From positions 276,594-340,593 of the forward strand of contig LUVW01000029.1 in NCBI GenBank assembly GCA_001661515.1: a DNA stretch of 64,000 nucleotides, read 5' to 3'. The notes under the pieces were generated by a model, which did no database searches, was not told the DNA's origin, and saw only the letters and a list, made by a program, of their open reading frames with translations. Numbering within the stretch: the first letter of the stretch is position 1; every line of letters starts with the position of its first letter. Below, in pieces: positions 1 to 12,400 of this stretch. The position numbers and the translations under genes are program-made. This stretch comes from Capniomyces stellatus. Lineage: Eukaryota; Kickxellomycota; Harpellomycetes; Harpellales; Legeriomycetaceae.

Positions 1-587
1 TTAAGCATGAAGTATCGATGCTTATTGGTGCAGGCATAGGTGTTACTCCATTTGCATCGGTGCTCAAGTCGATATGGTACCATTTCAACTTGCGGGGACG
101 GCTGTTCAACCTGAAAAAAGTGTATTTTATATGGACGCAAAGGGACACACAGGCGTTTGAATGGTTCCAAGAGATGCTGAAAGCTATTGAAGACGAAGAA
201 GAGCTGTACTTGATGAAGAAGTTTTCTGACGGGAGTAACGACATAACCGGGGTGTCGGTTAGAAACTCGGTTGGAAGCGAGCTGTTTATAGAAATCCGGA
301 CTTATCTGACCACAAAGTTCTCCCCAACACAGGTGGGGAACGTGATGATCAACGACGACGAGGGATTCCAAGACGCGATAACAAATCTACGAAGCCCAAC
401 TTATTTTGGCCGTCCTAGGCTTGAAAAGATTTTTGAAGAAGTGGCCTATAAGCACCCAAGTGCTGATGTTGGTGTGTTTTTCTGTGGCCCTCCTGCTATG
501 GGAAGACAGATAAAGAAATGTGTTGACCACATGTCTTCCAAGGGCTCAACCGGAACAAAGTTTTCGTACGGAAAAGAAAATTTCTAA
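1..587 (+). CDS. NADPH oxidase (NOX) catalytic subunit, C-terminal part, cut by window start
   Basis: The frame is open from base 3 to the TAA at 585-587 (194 residues visible). The gene continues upstream of the window, so no start is called; the first ATG in view (18) is internal. Visible parts are the NADPH-binding motif GAGIGVTPFAS, the segment YFIWTQRDTQ, FCGPPAMG of the distal nicotinamide site, and the canonical NOX C-terminus ending KENF. The enzyme family moves electrons from cytosolic NADPH through FAD and two hemes to oxygen, making superoxide outside the cell or in an organelle lumen. The protein is clearly paralogous to the complete oxidase at 27389-29304 on the other strand, matching it along the whole visible length. 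It differs mainly in the acidic loop after the LYLM stretch. Family assignment is certain; which NOX class cannot be judged from this fragment alone. Confidence 0.93.
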   Translation, partial: KHEVSMLIGAGIGVTPFASVLKSIWYHFNLRGRLFNLKKVYFIWTQRDTQAFEWFQEMLKAIEDEEELYLMKKFSDGSNDITGVSVRNSVGSELFIEIRTYLTTKFSPTQVGNVMINDDEGFQDAITNLRSPTYFGRPRLEKIFEEVAYKHPSADVGVFFCGPPAMGRQIKKCVDHMSSKGSTGTKFSYGKENF

Positions 588-3228
588 ATGAACAAGAGGG
601 GAACCCACACAGTTTTGATCTCTTTTATTCCTTCATCTAACTCTTGCATATAGCTTTGATGAGTATTCAGAGAATATTCATGGAGTCAATTATCCAACCG
701 TCTATAGATTGTGGAGGATGGGGAGGGAAGGTGGAGGCTTCTTTTTCCCCCCTTCCAGTGCAATTACTTTTGATTATTTAACATCGCAATGTAGAAACTA
801 TTTACTTGAACTTGCCTTTACTTTCAACTTTTTTACAATGTATATTTTAGTAAAAATATAGCACAACGACTTTAATAGAAATAGGTAAATTAATTTCAAT
901 AAAAAAAAAAAAATAGAAAAAAGGCAAATAGGTAAATAATGATACATTTAGTTTCGATCAAACCAAAACAAGCCTGGCGAATTGGTTTCCAAGAACAATT
1001 TGCTTGAATTAACATGATTGATTTTAGTTGGCAAGCAAACAGGCCCTCAACTCCGTCAGTTACCAAAATTGGGGTTTGGCATCTTTTCTCTTTTTTTTTT
1101 TTTCAACTTGGAATTGAAAAAAATAAAGAAAAACAATCTTCCAGAAAACAATTGGTTTATCCAGCTTTGAGTTTTAATGGGTATTAAAGTATAAAAATGG
1201 TGTGAGCTTCTCTTTCTGATATATATATATTTTATCTAAATCTTTCTTGATATTTATTATCGTAGTAAAGAGCAAGTTTTTCTATTCAAAACAAATCAAC
1301 AAGTTGAGATCAGTTGTTTGTTGGCTAATTCCGAGTGTAATTGCTCAACTCAACTCAAGCTACTTTTTGACCTTGACACCTTTTATTTCCAATTCCATTT
1401 CTTACATTTATCTTTTCTGCCAATAAAGCAAGTGAAACAGACATAATTATCAAGCAGAGTAAACCCGACCAAATAGATGCTGCATCTCTATTCAAATGAT
1501 CAGTGAATCGGCAAAAATAAAATAAAAAAAGCGTGGGAATAGTTTTTACAAAAGATCAAATTGATTTTTGCAGATAAGCAAGGAATAAATACAAGTATAC
1601 CATTTCGGCGTTGGATATTAAAGAATTGGGTTTAGCGAAAAGGTGAAAAGGTAAGCAGTGTTTACGGAATTGATGCATTTGCTCCGCTTTGCTGGTAAAA
1701 CAAAAAAAAGCAGAGTATGGGGGTATTTTGCGCTTTTAACTTTTAGTTTGGAACAGGCAATGATGTTTATAGTAAAAGGGTTGAGAGTATAAATAAAAAA
1801 GCAGCAACAACGAGTGGTATAGATAGCAACCACATGGTAGGACAAAGCTTAAAAGTTGGATTGAAAGAGTGAATTATTAGCAGTAAATGGAGCCAAGATG
1901 ATTATTGAGGCAACTGATTGCCATTATATGCTGGAAAATGAGCAAATGAGACAGGATTCAATAGCTATTCAATCTCGGGATAAATGGGCAGTAATTCAAG
2001 CACGAGTATGATTGCTCAAACATGCTAGCGACACATCGCATCAATAACGTTGGTAGATTGGTGTAGAGTTTCAACAGAACCTGATGTTGTTTCAGAGTAT
2101 TGAGCGGTGCAATTGTTTTGTTTTTAAACTATACTGGGAGACCGGTATTCCTGCTTAAAAAATAGGTTTTATTCCACCCTTTAATTCATATTAGTAGTAT
2201 GGATTACCTGTTAAGGGAAATATAGAAGGGTACAAGAGAGAAATGTGTTGGGTGAAAGCAACACGTTATCTTTGGTGGGCCTTCTATAGATAAAGCAAAG
2301 GCATAAGCATATAGCAAACAATTGTCAAGTTTATAATGCCATTACGTTCCTCGTGTTTAGGAGGAATTTTTGGTCGTTATAATTTGCAAGGACCTGTCAT
2401 GATAGATTTATATGGTGGTTGGCAGTTTTGTTTGATTCCATGCTCTTTTTTCTTTTTGTTGAAAAGGGTTGGGTTGAATAGAACGCAACAAAGGTCCATG
2501 GGATACTTGATACATTTATTCAGTACAAAACAGTTGTTTATCGAATACTTTTTTATGAACCATCCGAGTATTGGTGCAAACATACACCGAGTTCTACTAG
2601 ACGGAAAAAAAAAATGAGTATGGCAGTCAGCTATATTTGGCTTTTCGTTTTCAGGGCGGAGTTTCTGCTATTTGAGAGTTGTTACTGTGGGTACTAGCCT
2701 TATATCATATTTAGGGATAAAAAGAGCTTGCCCGATTCTAGTAGAGTTTGAGCAGTTTTAACACAGCAGTGGTAGTAGTGCGTATGGATTATTACTAGTT
2801 TATAATGCTGAGATTAGAATGGTTGTTGTCTTTCTTTGCTGATAAGCAGACGGTTCTAGCAGAATAGTAAAGTGTCGGTTAGTTTCCTCGGTGTGAAATC
2901 ATTGGCGACGACGTTTCTGTTTATATTGGCGCTGATTCCATATCTTTACTTTGTATTGACAAAGGATTATTGCGAGTACTATTGTGTGGTGTTGCTATTT
3001 GATGTCTATTTGATGGAGCTGCTTTAAATACCAATGAAAACAATTCATTGAGGAATTGAAAAAATAAAATCACTGAGCCCGGTATCCAAGCTGAATTGAT
3101 TGATGAGGGAAGAAGGGAATAGCGAATTTATGATTGATAAGAAAATTGATGGATTGGTTATTTTTTGGTTACACGGGGATTAGATAGCGAGAGCAAGTAA
3201 GGGGATAAGAAATAGGCAGGTATACGAG
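588..3228. other. Gene-free interval of 2.6 kb
   Basis: No open frame here resembles a known protein. The short frames at 1618-1845 (-) and 2336-2617 (+) are Phe/Leu-rich and have no recognisable features. The interval is AT-rich, with A- and T-runs and an ATATATAT stretch near 1221-1230. A copy of the 14-mer ATTTCAATAAAAAA lies at 893-906. The last few hundred bases should hold the promoter of the HAUS6-like gene. A non-coding RNA cannot be excluded. Confidence 0.5.
893..906 (+). promoter_or_regulatory. Copy of 14-mer ATTTCAATAAAAAA
   Basis: Exact copy followed by more A, about 300 bp beyond the oxidase stop codon and far from any recognised downstream start. Its role here is unknown. Confidence 0.35.
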
Positions 3229-5200
3229 ATGGATAGCGGGATAAAAAGTATGAGGCGACGTAGTTGGGAGATAGTAAGAGCGTTAGGGTTTAATGCAGAT
3301 GAGTACTGTGTAGGAGTGTACTTGGGAATCACATTGGGCGAAGAAAGTTTTGTAAGCGGGAAGGACTGTACAAGGTCAGCAGAGCTACTTGTGCGCTTTT
3401 TATTCGGCATAATTGACCCAAGAAGAGGCAAAGCAGTAAGTTGAATATTTAGCACGTGACTGAATATGGTGGAAAGGGGTTTAGAAAATGTTGTGGAAGA
3501 ATAGAGATAGAACAAACACAAGGTTTGGCTCAAGGAACTAATATGAAGATTGGTAATTGAACGTGTGGGTAGGAGTTTAGTTCGTGTTATCCTGTTTGCG
3601 AGCCAAAGCAAGGGAGGGAATTTCGAGCTGTGAGCTATAAATGGATAGAGGAACTTAAGTCTATTGGGGTGACTGAGGGCGGCAACAAGTTTAAGGTTTG
3701 GCCGAGCTGGAGCACCATTAGAAGGTCGTATTTTGAGGACTGTCGAGGAGAGAGATTTGAAGTGATACTTTGGGGGCTTGTAGTTAGTGCAGGTTCAGTG
3801 TACTTGCTGAGAAATAAAAAACACACCAAACAGCGTAAGTAAAAGAAATCAGTGACAGTAAAAACAATCAAGTAATATTTATTTTTTTAGCGAGAAAATA
3901 CAACGTTGCTAAATGCACAGTAAACCACACAATAGTAGGGTTTATTGCGGATGCGGAGAGTGGTAGGGATAGTAATGGTTTTGGCGAAAAGATGGGTAGG
4001 CTGAGGGAGGAGATGGAGGGTATAAAGAGCAGATATGCGGTGGAGAATGCAGACAGAAGGGCGGCGCAGATGGTTTGGATTGAGCAGGCCAATAGAATTA
4101 CAGCCAAGATGACTAGCGTGACGGAAAAAAGGGTAGGATTAGTTGATCTGATTAATTCACAGCTAGAACAATAATAAATAGTAGAAAATAATAATAAATA
4201 ATAAATAATAATAATGACGAGTTTGATGGTTTTGGTGGAGTAGAAAGCAGTAGATGAAGAAATACATAAAAAGAGGCAGGTATTGAGTGAGCAAAAGGTG
4301 GTGTTTGGGCAGAATTTTAGTTTGGCTGAGGCGCAGGTTGAAAGAAACAGAATGGTGGAGGAAGTGAGGAAGTTGATGGGGGATAGCGTGGGCTGGATAA
4401 AGGAACAAGACGATAACATGGAGATGATGGAAGGAATGATGAGGCTAAAGAGGACACATGTTGGAGAAAAGTTGGTTTTGGATGGAAGTTGTGAAAAAAT
4501 GAGAATATTGCCGAGAAGGGAAAGTGTTGGCAAGTGGCAGAGGTATTTGGCAAGAAACAAATTGAGTCTGTATGTAGGCAAGCCAGATGGAAGCAGTAAA
4601 AGTATAGGTGGTAGTAATGGTGTTGGTAGTAGTAATGATGTTGGTAGTAGTAATGGTGTTGGGGCGGTGGATTTGTTGGTGTTGTTGAAAATGGGGAGAG
4701 TTGCAGTTGAGGAGATAATAGAAAATGGAGTAAGCCAAGTCCAAAACAAAAAGTACAGAATAGAAACTAGGCCGAGTCCAATAAAGGAAGCAACAGTTGT
4801 AGAAAGCAAAAGCTCAAGTAAACCAGTTAGCGCAAGTGTTGGTAATAGTGGATTGAAGGGTGCAAATTTACTGTTGGAGGCTAGGATAAAAAGGTTGGAG
4901 AAGATACGGGGTTTGTTGGTGGAAAGACAAAACGTGATGAGAACCAAAATCAATCCACTCCTACTCGATCGATTGGATAAAGATCGATTGGATAAAGAAA
5001 AAGGGGACGAGTTGGTGATTGACGCGAGTATGATGAGCCAGGGGTACCAAGCGGAAATGGACCTAGAGTTTGAAAGAAACTTGGGTTTGTTTGCGGTTGA
5101 TATTGAGGAGGAAGAACTTTGCGGAAATGCAGAGGATATTGATTTAGGTTCCAAGGCAGATATGAGTGTTGATGTGGATTTCAGTGTGGGTTTGTGGTAG
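3229..5200 (+). CDS. HAUS6: HAUS6-like augmin complex subunit
   Basis: Proposed exons are 3229-3435, 3573-3834, 3891-4132 and 4244-5200; all junctions are GT-AG and in phase, giving 555 residues. Augmin binds existing spindle microtubules and recruits gamma-tubulin to branch new ones; HAUS6 is its gamma-tubulin-recruiting subunit. The N-terminal 200 residues follow the HAUS6 N-domain in order: RALGFNAD, LVRFLFGIIDP, then across intron 1 CYPVCEPKQGREFRAVSYKW (compare human CWPPFDQKSDTEFRKHCCEW), then ERFEVILWGL. From about residue 235 the protein is predicted coiled coil (LREEMEGIKS, KKRQVLSEQK), followed by a Gly-Ser-Asn-Val repeat made of 15-bp units near 4606-4665 and an acidic tail. The third junction (4133/4244) is the least certain; donor and acceptor phases agree but the donor is GTAGGA. 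The gene is convergent with MED12, 175 bp away. A long antisense frame (3868-5154) is a composition shadow. Confidence 0.72.
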
Positions 5201-5375
5201 TGTAAATTATAGTGTAGTTTATTTAGTTTAGAGTGTTGTAATTAATAATAATATATAAGTAAATAAATAAATAAACTGATAAATAAATAAATAAATAAAT
5301 AAATATAAATTGACAAATTAATAAATTGATAAATTAAAGCAAAAAAAAAGAAGGGAAAGGTGAAAGCGATTTTAA
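5201..5375. repeat. AT-rich spacer with (AAAT)n between convergent genes
   Basis: The spacer between two stop codons contains an (AAAT)n run at about 5262-5304 and other A/T repeats. It must hold both 3' ends and polyadenylation sites. No coding sequence is seen. Confidence 0.7.
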
Positions 5376-8300
5376 TCAAGGATTGTTCGAGAAGAGGTAA
5401 TTAGTGGTAACAAGCAGGTTAGATTCAATGTCGATTCTTCTTCGTTTAGAGTTGAATTTCGACAGGTCAACGGTATGGAAGTTTGATAGTTGAGTGTTGC
5501 TGCCATTGAGTCCAGAGTTTGTAGAGTTTGTATGAGTTGTGGAGTTTATGGAATTTATGATGTTGTTGGGGTCAACGGTGTTGGAGCTGTTGAGTGAAGT
5601 GGATGATGAAATTGGTATGTTGTTGTAGATGTTTCCGGTGTTGGGAATGGCAGTAGTCGCAGTAGTAGTAAAAGCGCTGGTATTGGAGTTAGAGTTAGAA
5701 TTGATGTTTGTGTTGATGGAAGTGGAAGTGGTGGTAGTGGTGTTGGATAGATCCAAGTTGGCGGTATTTGGATTGTTTGTGGTTGAATTGAACTGAGAAA
5801 CTGGGTAATAATTGATCCAAAACCAAGAGTTTGATCCGTTAGCCAGAAGGTTGGTGGTTGTGTTTGTATTGTTGTTTGTAGGATTTAACGAGAATGTTTG
5901 GGTGATGGATGTTGAGGGTGAAGAGTAGCCGCGTTGATTGAGACTGTTGAGCGAGTCGGTTTCAAGGCTAAGGCAAGGTATTGGATGTACCAACCGGCTG
6001 TTATGGCTAGTAAACGGCAAAACCCGTTCAATTTCAACAACAGGAACGTTGTAAAACAGAGAGTGTCTGTCCAATCCAGCCAATGCCCCACCATTCCCAA
6101 AGTTTCCACCAACCAAAGCCCGCAAGTTTATGTTTCTAAGCACAGAGTTTACAAACTGTCTTTGTTGTAGCGACAGCAAATCACTGAAAACCGCAAACAG
6201 GTCCGCAAGCTCAATGCTGAACCCAACTGATCTGCTGGGCAACTCCAGTTTTGGATATTTTATACTAATCAGCACAAATATCACCAGAATGTACTTGTCG
6301 TACTTGTACAGGTGCTGCAGAATCTGCTGGTGCGGCTTGTTGATATACACGCCTTTTATCAACCGAACCGAAGTTTTTACCAACAGTTTGGTTGTGTACA
6401 GTTTGTACCTACCAAACATACGCTCATAACTGACCCCATCCTCCTCATTTACACCCGCAGCATCGCTACCATCCATAACAACATCAGCACAAACATCAAC
6501 GCCAATATCAGTACAAACATCAGCATCGACACTGTGTTCTTGGTCGTGGCCATTGACCGTTTCATCATCAGCACTGCCTTTTAATTCTTGCTTGAAACGG
6601 TCATGATCTAAACCCGAGTCTCGATGGATCTGTTTCAGCTTGTTTGCACCAGTAGAGTTCGTTCTGGCTCGATTAGCCCGGTTGGTCCAATTTGTTCCGT
6701 TGGTTCTGGAGTTGGTGGCAGAATTCGGCAAGGAAAACAACGGGATTTGTTTTTCAAAGGCAGGAAGAATAAAGTCACCACACTCTTCATTTTCGTGGTT
6801 ATCAAAGTCTCCAATCACTGTTCTGTACACTTGACGATTGTTGAACCAAGCCAGCTTGTCTAAATATCTTCTGTTGGTTTCCATCACAAACACCAAATTG
6901 TTGCCCATAATCACCTGGTTGATTCCTGGTTCACTCAGGTTGTTATACTCAAACTGCTTTGCTTTCAAGTCTCTACAATTCTTCTTTTTTTCCATTCGAA
7001 AGTATAACAAGTCGATAAAATCGTTTAGCTCTTTTAGACTGTTTACCTGCTTTTCCTTGGCATCAATACCTTCTTCGCCGCTACTACTCGTTGTTGTTGT
7101 CGTTGTTGTTGTTGATTTAATCACGTCCAACAAAAACTCGGAAAATTTACTCAACTTGCTAAACATTCTCTTGTTTCGAACCTGAAACTGCATACCAAAC
7201 AAACTGTTTTCAAAGCTTGCTGGCAACAAATTGCCCTCATTATCCGCTCTACCTTCTTCGTCTCCATTCCCATTCCCATTTCCATTTCCATCGTTGGTAT
7301 TGGTGGTGTTTAGTGTGGACATTTGAAACATGAATTGATGTTCATTGGCTGTTGACCCAGACTGGTTTTCATCTTCTAAGCCTTCAACCTCCATTATTCC
7401 CGAGTTTGAGTTTAATGGTGTATTTACATCGGTACCATTGATGTTGATGTTATTGTTGGTTGGGGTTGGAGTGATTGGAGAGTCAGGTTTCTTGGCTTGT
7501 TTAAGTTGCATAAACGGCTTCATGGATTTCTTTGAATATTTACTGCCAATTCCACTATTAGGAGTTGCATTACCGCCCATCCCCATCCCCATTCCTAATC
7601 CTAACCCTAATCCTAACCCTAACCCTAACCCTACCCCACTAGTGTTGGCATTATTGATACTGGTGCTGTTATTGGCATTGTTGCTGTTTGTGCTGTTATG
7701 AGCAATGTTGGAAAATATAGCACTGTTTGGCTTGACACTTGACCAACTGATTCCAAACAGTTTTGTGCTAAACAGACAAAACAGCACCAGTTTGATTTCC
7801 GAGTTCAGGTTGCAAACCAACTCATTCACAGCCTTGTTATGTACACTTGGTTCTGTTTTTTCAACCTTCAATAGTTCAGAAAACAGTATTATACCAACCC
7901 GAACTGCCACGTTTAGCCTAACCACACTACTGCCACTACCATTGCCACTACCATTTCCACTACCACTGCTGCTACTGCTACTGCTGTTTTGTGGAGTAAT
8001 TGTGGGTATTACCTGCTTGCAAAACCCCGATATGTACATTGACAAGTCTGCCAAGTGTACAAGCTCGTTTACCCTAAACAACCCATCAATATCCAGCTGT
8101 TCATGGTCCTCATCATCGTCTCCACTATGCTCGTCTCTGTTATAGTTAATGTTACCATCTGCATCAATAGCAGTATTTGAGCTTTTGGATGTTTCGATAT
8201 TTGCTTTGATGTTTGAAACAGTTGTACTGCTCTTGGTTTTGGTTTTGGTCTTGGTGGCGTTATTGCTACTGGAGTTTGTTGGATTTGAAATCGCTATATC

Positions 8301-9364
8301 CCCAAGCTCAGTTTCGCTAGAGTCAACCAAATTTGCTCCAAACAGGAAACACGCAAAGTCCATCAACTCGTTTATCGCAACCGCACAGTTCACAGCTCCG
8401 CTTTCCTCCCCGCTTTCATCATTTTTGGTCAGGTAAAAGTACTGGACTGAGGCCCTCACTCGGTGCCAAACCTCAGCCAACGTTGACCCCGTAAAGTCGT
8501 TGATAATTGGATCTACCCTACTCTCCACGCTCTCCACACCCCCCACACCCCCCACACCCCCACTGCCCGTCAATCCAGAGTCTACTAACAGTGAAGGCTG
8601 CAACAGCTGCAGGCTGATTGCCAACAACAGTTTTTTTGTTGTCAGCCCGTTGCTACTGCCAGAAATCCCAGGCGACAGCACGTACACCTGCGTGTACACA
8701 ACGTACAGAAGCCGTGCCAGTTCAGCGTTACCAACCCCACACCAACCAGCAATTCTAAATATCAAATCGACAACCGTATCACTGGTTGGCACGCCACACC
8801 TTAGCAAGTCCAGACGTGGTGGAGATTTCCCTAAAACAGTTGCCAGCCTGGTCAGTTTCCTTTCAATGTACAGCTTGTGTGGCTTGTACACCTCCAGAGC
8901 CTTTGCCAGAGCATGGTTCTTCTTGCTGGTGATGGAGCTGCCAACAGCAGAATTGCTGTCAAAAACGGTGGTTATTGTTATACCCAGATTAACCATCATC
9001 TTTACTAGCTCAACCGCAAACTGTCCATCCACACCATCCTCCATCACAACCGCTGCTTCTGCTTCTGCTTCTACCACTGTTTTTGCTTTTGCTTTTGCTT
9101 TTGCCTTTGCTGCTGTACCACTAGCAGTCTTGTCTTTTATCCTATTCATTTTAGACTCGACAAGGAGCCTTTCTGAAACAAACAGACCAGTCTCAACACC
9201 TCTCCCACTCTCCTCGTCACTACCATCGCTATTGGTGCCAACCAAGTGACTTTGGCTGCACGTCTGTATTCCAAGCAAGCCAAAGATCTCGACTGCCAAG
9301 AAGCAGTTGCTAGGCACACTACTACTAATACTACTAATACTACTAATACTACTAATACTACTAA

Positions 9365-9405
<41 letters not shown>

Positions 9406-12400
9406 TTACTGCTATTGACACCTGCCAAAAGTGTGTTGATGTGCCGTACCAGCCCTTTGATGGTGACTATCCCAGTTGATAGTAGCAATCCGACACAAAA
9501 CACTGCACGAGACTTGGCAACTCTAACCGGATCCTGTACATGTGTATGTACATGCAAATCGTCCCTGGAACCATGGTCAAGCAGGACAGGCATGTCGGCA
9601 AACAGTACACGCAGGCTGTACTTCTCCGCGGAGGCTCTGGCTGCGTTAGAGTCAGCCATCAGGGCGTAGCAGTAGCCCATGTATTCGCGCAGGTACTTGA
9701 GCGTCCTGTACACCCTGCTTATATCGGCACAGTTCCCGTACTGCATGTACACTCTGTTGACCACACCTGCTATTGCACTGATGCTGAGCTCCACGAGCCT
9801 CAATTGGGTTGGTTCCAGCCCGCTCTTGGCCAGAATTGCCACCATCTTTTTTATTATCTCGTCGTAGTCGTTTTGTTTGAGGCTGTAGTTCTCGCTCTGG
9901 TTGCTGTCCAGACTCGCTATACCCACCTGCCACTCATTGACTGGTCTTACAATCGACTCGTACATTATATTTGTCACTAGACTTGCCACAGCCCTCTCGT
10001 TACTACTAGCACTATTAACACTACTAGCACTATTAGCAATATTAGCAATATTGGCACTATCAGCAGTGTTGATGTTGACGTTGAGCCGCATCAAACTGAG
10101 TTTGCGCCACGAGCTGAGCTGGTTCTCCAGTCGGCTGATCACCACTGGGTCAATCCAGTACCCCCTAGAGTGACCCATCACGCTGTGCTTCCTCAGTGCG
10201 TTGTAGTGGCTGCAGTACAGCTTCAAGGTGTTCATTGCGTTGTAGTTGAACTCGGCCTTGTTCCTGTACCAGTTGTTGGCCTTGTCCATATTATCCAGCC
10301 TTACCTCCAGTCCATACAAGTTGCTGCCCACCACCAACGACTCCTCATCTTCATCCTCGTCTTCGTCTTCATCCTCATCATCTCCCCTGCCTCTTCCCAG
10401 TCCTATTTCTCCTTTACTACTAACCTGCCTGCCCTGTCTTCTTTCTGCAGTGCTGTTCACCAGTTTTGCCATCAGCTCCATCACCACCTGTCCATTCCCC
10501 GCCTCAACAATCTCCCCAACAAACCTGTCCAACACCGTGTACCCCAGACTCTCAACAACTGCATTCCCACAATGTCCGTCCAGCAGCCACACCATCACCT
10601 CACTAATCAGCATGTACTCGTTGCTCGCACTCAGCCACTCAACCACGCTCGACAGCTGCCTCGTGTTCATCAACGACGTGAACGGCTTCGTCAGCACCCT
10701 CCAGTTCGACACCCCCACCTTCACCGGCTGCACTACATACTCCCTCTTTATCACCCTCTCCACCAGCTCCTGCCTATTAAAGTCGTGCATCACCGTTCCT
10801 GCTATTTGCCCCCCTCGTATCCTGCCCAACATCTGTCCATTCATCCCCTGCCCAAGCTGCTTCTCGTCTCTGTAGTCGTCTATCGGTGGTCCAATCCAAC
10901 TGTTCCTCCCACTCGTTACATCCCCAAACCCCTTTAGCTCATCGCCCTTATACCTCCCGCTGCTCGACAGGTACTCGTTTGGTGTCATTTCCTTCCCATA
11001 ATTCCCCTCTCTCTTCAGCCGGATATACGACGACATGTACGGGTTCAACTCCCCAAACATCTCCACCACCTCCCTCTCCATTCCCTTATACTCTTTCTCC
11101 ATCGCCTCCCTTCCCTCACTGCCTCCAACTATTTTTTCAAGCATATCCAACCTCTCTCCAATACTTATATTGATCCCTTTACTACTCTTGCCTACTTTGC
11201 CACCACTTTCATCCCTCTCCAAGTCCAGCAACGTCATTCTCATCATCAAGTATCGATGGTTCAATTTCCTCCTTTCTACTCTCCTGCCACTTCCCATGTT
11301 ATTTCCCCAGTCACCTCCCTTACTTTTGCCAACTTCGTCCTGCAAATCTCCCCTCGACATCAGCCTAATCACATACAGTCTTCCATCAAATATCCCTTTA
11401 TCCCCCAAAACCCCACTCAACTCCTCGTACTTTCTCCCCAGCTCCACCCCAGCCACACTCTCGCTCAAAACAATCCCAATCTCGTCGATACTCTTTATAA
11501 ACCCCCCCTGAACCAACTGCATCCTCGTTCCTCTATCCACTCCAACCCCAACATCCCTGCCCTCCAAGTACTCCAGCTTGCACTCCACATAGTTTTCTAT
11601 CATTGTCACCGCCACTCCCAGCCTACTTTGTTCGTCTCTACCCTCTCCCCTCGTTGCCCAACTAATCAACTCGCTAATCCTGTTTCTCATTTCCTCCTTG
11701 TAAATCTCGTCCCCTTCCCCTTCTATTTTGCCCATATCCACCCGTTTCCCAACTCTTTCAAACTGCAGTTCTGCCCTCTCACACAGCCCCATTCTCTCCA
11801 AACTTTCCAAAAACTCCATTTCCCCCAAACTCTCTCCTTCCGTGCCTCCGCCAACTGCACCAACCTGCTCCTGGCCGTACCTATACTCTCCAATGCTGCC
11901 ATCCAAACATCTGTTTCTGCTCTCTATCTCCCTAAACATGCTCTCCATCTCCCCCCTCACTCCAACCGCCAAAATCGCCTCAAATATCTCCACCCGATGT
12001 TCAACCCAATTTGGCGGGTCTACAAACACATCCCCACAGTCCTTAAATATCGACACTAATAGCACAAACAACTCCATCTTGTACCTCTCAATCATCCTCG
12101 TCTTTTTGCTCTTGACCTCTTTGATCCTCTTCACTACAATCTGCACCAGCCTACGCAATGGAAGTCTCGATTTGCTTATCTGCTTGCTATACGCCCTCAC
12201 CATCTTTACCATTATCATCGACTCCACTATCTCGCTTTTTTCAAACTTATCCAGCACCCACTTTATCAAGTGCCGCTGACTCACCAGCTCCTCATCGTAC
12301 ATTGCACACAGTATCCCCATCAAGTACTCCCACTCCTCCCACCACCCGTCTCTATCCTCTTTTCCCCCTTTTTCTTTGTCGCCCTTAGCCATCAACTCCA

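Noticed and set aside
3868..5154. 428-codon minus-strand frame rich in Ser, Leu and Pro
   Set aside because: It lies antisense to the HAUS6-like exons; its composition is the mirror of the purine-rich coding strand and shows no domain.
7576..7637. Interpretation as a chromosome end or subtelomere
   Set aside because: The repeat is short, in frame inside a single open frame, and single-copy genes flank it for kilobases.
9300..9420. CRISPR-like spaced repeat
   Set aside because: It is a pure tandem repeat without spacers, inside a eukaryotic coding region.
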